From Acidobacteriota bacterium (GTDB taxonomy: Bacteria; Acidobacteriota; Terriglobia; Terriglobales; Acidobacteriaceae), in contig JAJXZK010000407.1 in NCBI GenBank assembly GCA_021780095.1, positions 1 to 7,354 of the forward strand: a stretch of DNA of 7,354 bases. The letters are read 5' to 3'. The notes under the pieces were generated by a model, which was given only the letters and a program-made list of their open reading frames with translations, did no database searches and was not told the DNA's origin. This document shows, piece after piece, positions 5,697 through 7,354 of the stretch (positions are counted from its first letter, which is position 1; every line of letters starts with the position of its first letter). Both the position numbers and the translations under genes were made by a program.

Positions 5697-5746
5697 AATG
5701 GACGCTATCCGGCGTGTCCCGAATGTCGCCTGTTCTCGAGCCGGAT
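5680..5746. repeat. Three copies of ATCCGGC/GCCGGAT in the divergent promoter region
   Basis: ATCCGGC occurs on the + strand at 5680-5686 and 5707-5713, and inverted as GCCGGAT at 5740-5746. The first copy lies between the -35 and -10 of the predicted SDR promoter and the second just upstream of its -35. That placement would suit operator sites for a repressor, but no regulator gene is in the window. A second short repeat, GGTCCC at 5780-5785 and 5791-5796, is spaced 11 bases, about one helical turn. Confidence 0.35.
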
Positions 5747-5836
5747 GACACGGCGCATCCCCATCCCCAATCCCCCTTGGGTCCCTAATTGGTCCCGTTG
5801 CACTTTGGATACCTCCCTGCCCGCCTAAATCGCTCG

Positions 5837-5842
5837 TATACT
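5837..5842 (+). promoter_or_regulatory. Predicted -10 element of the alpha/beta hydrolase gene
   Basis: TATACT matches five of six bases of the -10 consensus and lies 17 bases before the ATG at 5860. That gives a leader of only about ten bases, containing the weak Shine-Dalgarno GGGG (5852-5855). No convincing -35 is found at 16-18 bases spacing. Confidence 0.4.
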
Positions 5843-5859
5843 CGCACCCTTGGGGTAGC

Positions 5860-7068
5860 ATGGCTCTGAAAGGATCGGCTCGTACATTGGTCTCCCCCGT
5901 CCTAGCTGAACCAGTCCAGCGGCTGAAAGGCAGGATTTCAGTCCCTGTGGTCGCACTGCTTTCGGTGGCTGCCTTGGTTGCGGCAGTCTCCGTGGCACTG
6001 TGGCCCGTGGCTCGCACATATCTTCAATCCATCGCTCTTCTCCTGCAGTGGAACGGCCAGCCGTTACCCGCAATCTTGAAGCCGGTCGCCGGCGGAAATA
6101 TCACTATCCAGGACGTCACCATTCCGAGCCCGAACGGGCCGATTCGCGCCCGCATCTATAGTCCGGTAAACGAGCCGAATGCTCCCGGGCTGGTGTTTGT
6201 CCACGGCCTCAACCATCAAGGCATCGATGAGATAAAAATGAGGAGGTTCGCCACCTGGAAGGCAGCCTCCGGCATTCGCGTCTTAACCCCCGACGTCCCG
6301 GATCTGCGCGCCTACAGAATCACGGCCTCCTCCATCGAAATTATGGGTGAATCTGCGCGATGGTTCGCGCAACAAACCGGCCATCCCGTCACTTTGATGG
6401 GAGTCAGCTTCGCCGGTGGCATGGCACTGATGGCCGCCGCCCGCCCCGCCTATGCTTCCAGTGTCAAACTGGTTCTGAATGTCGGTGGCTACGAGGATCT
6501 CGGCCGTTTGGCACACTTCTATATCACCGGCAATGAACCCCTCCCCGATGGCAGCGTTATAGCCATGCAGCCCAATCAATTCGGCGCTCCATTGCTGGAG
6601 TTCACCGCCCTGGCCTATCTTGTTCCTCCGAAGGACCGTCCGGCGATCGAGCCGGTCCTGAGTGCCGTTTTGTTTGACGAGCGCCCCCTCACATCGAAGA
6701 TGGAGTCGGGCCTGTTGCCGGCCCAGCGAATAGAATTGGAGTCTCTGCTCGCGCACCCTCCCGACGAAGCGAAACTACTGCAACTCGCCAAGCAGGATGC
6801 CGCGGAAATGGCGTCTGTTTCAGCCACCGGGCATCTGGCCGGCCTCTCCGCCCATGTGTTTGTCCTCCACGGCCTGGATGACAATTACATTCCCGCCGCC
6901 GAAGCGGAATGGACAGCCCACGATCTGCCCCCGGGAAAGCTGGATGCGATGTTGATTACTCCCATCATTTCCCACATCATGCTCGGCGGTAAGTCCATCG
7001 TGTGGATGGATAAGTGGCGCTTGATCCAATTTATGGCCCACGAACGCGAAGCCGAAATGGCCCAGTAG
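5860..7068 (+). CDS. Membrane-anchored alpha/beta hydrolase
   Basis: The 402-residue protein starts with a basic segment (K4, R8, R21, K23, R25) and one membrane helix at about 27-49, so the rest probably faces the periplasm on an uncleaved anchor. The alpha/beta hydrolase fold follows. It shows the oxyanion-hole motif VHGLN (114-118), the nucleophile elbow GVSFAGG (181-187, S183), the acid in LHGLDDNYIP (336-345, most likely D341) and the catalytic His in ISHIM (H372). About 150 residues separate nucleophile and acid, so a lid or cap domain is likely at about 208-330. Esterase, lipase or peptidase-like activity is possible, but the substrate cannot be read from sequence. The ATG at 5860 is the first in frame after the promoter-like TATACT and is followed directly by the anchor. 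A hairpin at 7130-7150 lies downstream. Confidence 0.85.
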   Translation: MALKGSARTLVSPVLAEPVQRLKGRISVPVVALLSVAALVAAVSVALWPVARTYLQSIALLLQWNGQPLPAILKPVAGGNITIQDVTIPSPNGPIRARIYSPVNEPNAPGLVFVHGLNHQGIDEIKMRRFATWKAASGIRVLTPDVPDLRAYRITASSIEIMGESARWFAQQTGHPVTLMGVSFAGGMALMAAARPAYASSVKLVLNVGGYEDLGRLAHFYITGNEPLPDGSVIAMQPNQFGAPLLEFTALAYLVPPKDRPAIEPVLSAVLFDERPLTSKMESGLLPAQRIELESLLAHPPDEAKLLQLAKQDAAEMASVSATGHLAGLSAHVFVLHGLDDNYIPAAEAEWTAHDLPPGKLDAMLITPIISHIMLGGKSIVWMDKWRLIQFMAHEREAEMAQ

Positions 7069-7129
7069 GTTCAATTCTGTGGGTCACTATGCCCTGAGAC
7101 ATACTGAGAGATCCTGGTGTCCTCGGGTC

Positions 7130-7150
7130 GTCCGCCTTCGCTCGGCGGGC
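7130..7150 (+). terminator. Hairpin downstream of the alpha/beta hydrolase gene
   Basis: GTCCGCC (7130-7136) and GGCGGGC (7144-7150) form a seven-pair stem (one G-T wobble) around TTCGCTC. It is followed by AATCTTTCT, which is T-rich though short. It lies 62 bases after the hydrolase stop. The same kind of CCGCC-TTCGCTC-GGCGG hairpin occurs as a dispersed element in some GC-rich genomes, so it may be a repeat copy rather than a dedicated terminator. Confidence 0.5.
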
Positions 7151-7257
7151 AATCTTTCTATCCGACGCTTCCTGTGTATTGGAACCCTTTCCGTTTGCCC
7201 ATCCCGTACCAGATACCCTATGCTGAAGGGTTATTGTCGATAGGCTGACGCTTTAGG
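7151..7257. other. Non-coding stretch between the hydrolase hairpin and the IS end
   Basis: I see no open reading frame on either strand here that looks like a gene. The few ATGs (for example 7219) run into stops within ten codons. A short inverted repeat, ACCCT (7215-7219) and AGGGT (7227-7231), is the only structure noted. Together with 7069-7129 this makes about 250 bases without a gene. Confidence 0.6.
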
Positions 7258-7354
7258 AACATGTTGAAATAGGCACTTGTTTTTGGCGTCGCAGTGCAGA
7301 AGTGAATCGTCTAACAGGTATGCGTGGAGACGAGCGGATGCAGGATGGGATGTT
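7258..7354 (+). mobile_element. Probable left end of an IS5/IS1182-type insertion sequence (runs out of window)
   Basis: The last 35 bases encode a transposase start (7320), and the preceding 60 bases are non-coding, as expected for an IS terminus. AACATGTTGAAATAGGC (7258-7274) resembles terminal inverted repeats of IS5-group elements, which often contain GTTGAAA. The exact edge, the partner repeat and any target duplication cannot be fixed because the right end is outside the window. Confidence 0.45.
7320..7354 (+). CDS. Transposase N-terminus, IS5/IS1182 type (truncated by window end)
   Basis: Only 11 codons and two further bases are visible, reading MRGDERMQDGM and then Phe or Leu. This matches the conserved opening of DDE transposases of the IS5/IS1182 group, which commonly begin MRG(D/E)... 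followed by MFSY and then RVP.DHPLR. The catalytic domain is not in the window. An AGG (7316-7318) lies too close to the ATG to be a good ribosome-binding site, as is usual for weakly translated transposases. The call rests on a very short peptide, so whether the gene is intact is unknown. Confidence 0.55.
   Translation, partial: MRGDERMQDGM

Noticed and set aside
5065..5751. A 228-codon minus-strand frame overlapping the SDR gene
   Set aside because: It overlaps the SDR gene in another frame on the same strand. Its Gly/Ala/Asp-rich product has no domain, while the SDR frame has every family motif.
7069..7319. A possible small gene between the hydrolase and the IS
   Set aside because: ATGs at 7089, 7219 and 7261 reach stops within a few codons, and the minus-strand frame open at the window edge ends near 7250 without recognisable features.

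Overview
This is a GC-rich (roughly 58-60% by eye), densely coded chromosomal segment. The best-fitting source is a member of the Acidobacteriota (Terriglobia type, soil or sediment). The reasons are the Oar-like TonB-dependent receptor at the left edge, a type greatly expanded in that phylum, and the mix of a secreted Zn-dependent phospholipase C-like protein, DoxX, DinB-like and DltE-like SDR genes. The assignment is inferred from protein character only; no rRNA or other marker lies in the window. I see no rRNA, tRNA, CRISPR array or phage gene.

Layout. (1) 1-868, +: the C-terminal part of an Oar-like outer-membrane receptor, followed by a strong terminator hairpin. (2) 1012-1800, +: a GH16-like lipoprotein with the catalytic ExDxE motif and its own promoter. 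(3) 1826-2239 and 2355-3731(-3719), both -: a four-helix DoxX membrane protein downstream of a secreted Zn-dependent phospholipase C-family protein. (4) 3776-4111, +: a frataxin/CyaY homologue, divergent from the phospholipase gene and apparently leaderless. (5) 4112-4316: an intergenic stretch with a hairpin and a probable dispersed palindromic repeat. (6) 4317-4811, +: a DinB/YfiT-type metal-binding four-helix protein. (7) 4884-5648, -: a DltE-like short-chain dehydrogenase convergent with it, with a hairpin and a perfect palindrome between the two. (8) 5649-5859: a divergent regulatory region with repeated heptamers. (9) 5860-7068, +: a membrane-anchored alpha/beta hydrolase. (10) 7069-7354: non-coding DNA with a hairpin, then the probable left end of an insertion sequence. 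The first 11 codons of an IS5/IS1182-type transposase are visible at 7320.

How the genes work together. Most genes look like separate transcription units: orientation switches four times, and hairpins lie after several genes. The receptor and the GH16-like lipoprotein could both serve glycan capture at the cell surface, but a terminator separates them. The phospholipase C-like gene and doxX may be co-transcribed, although doxX also has a promoter of its own. The rest is a mix of iron-sulfur/iron homeostasis (CyaY) and general enzymes. I found no coherent, clearly undescribed multi-gene system. The most useful second looks are the IS end at the right border, the extended Zn-PLC protein, the two putative leaderless starts, and the repeated heptamers in the SDR promoter.
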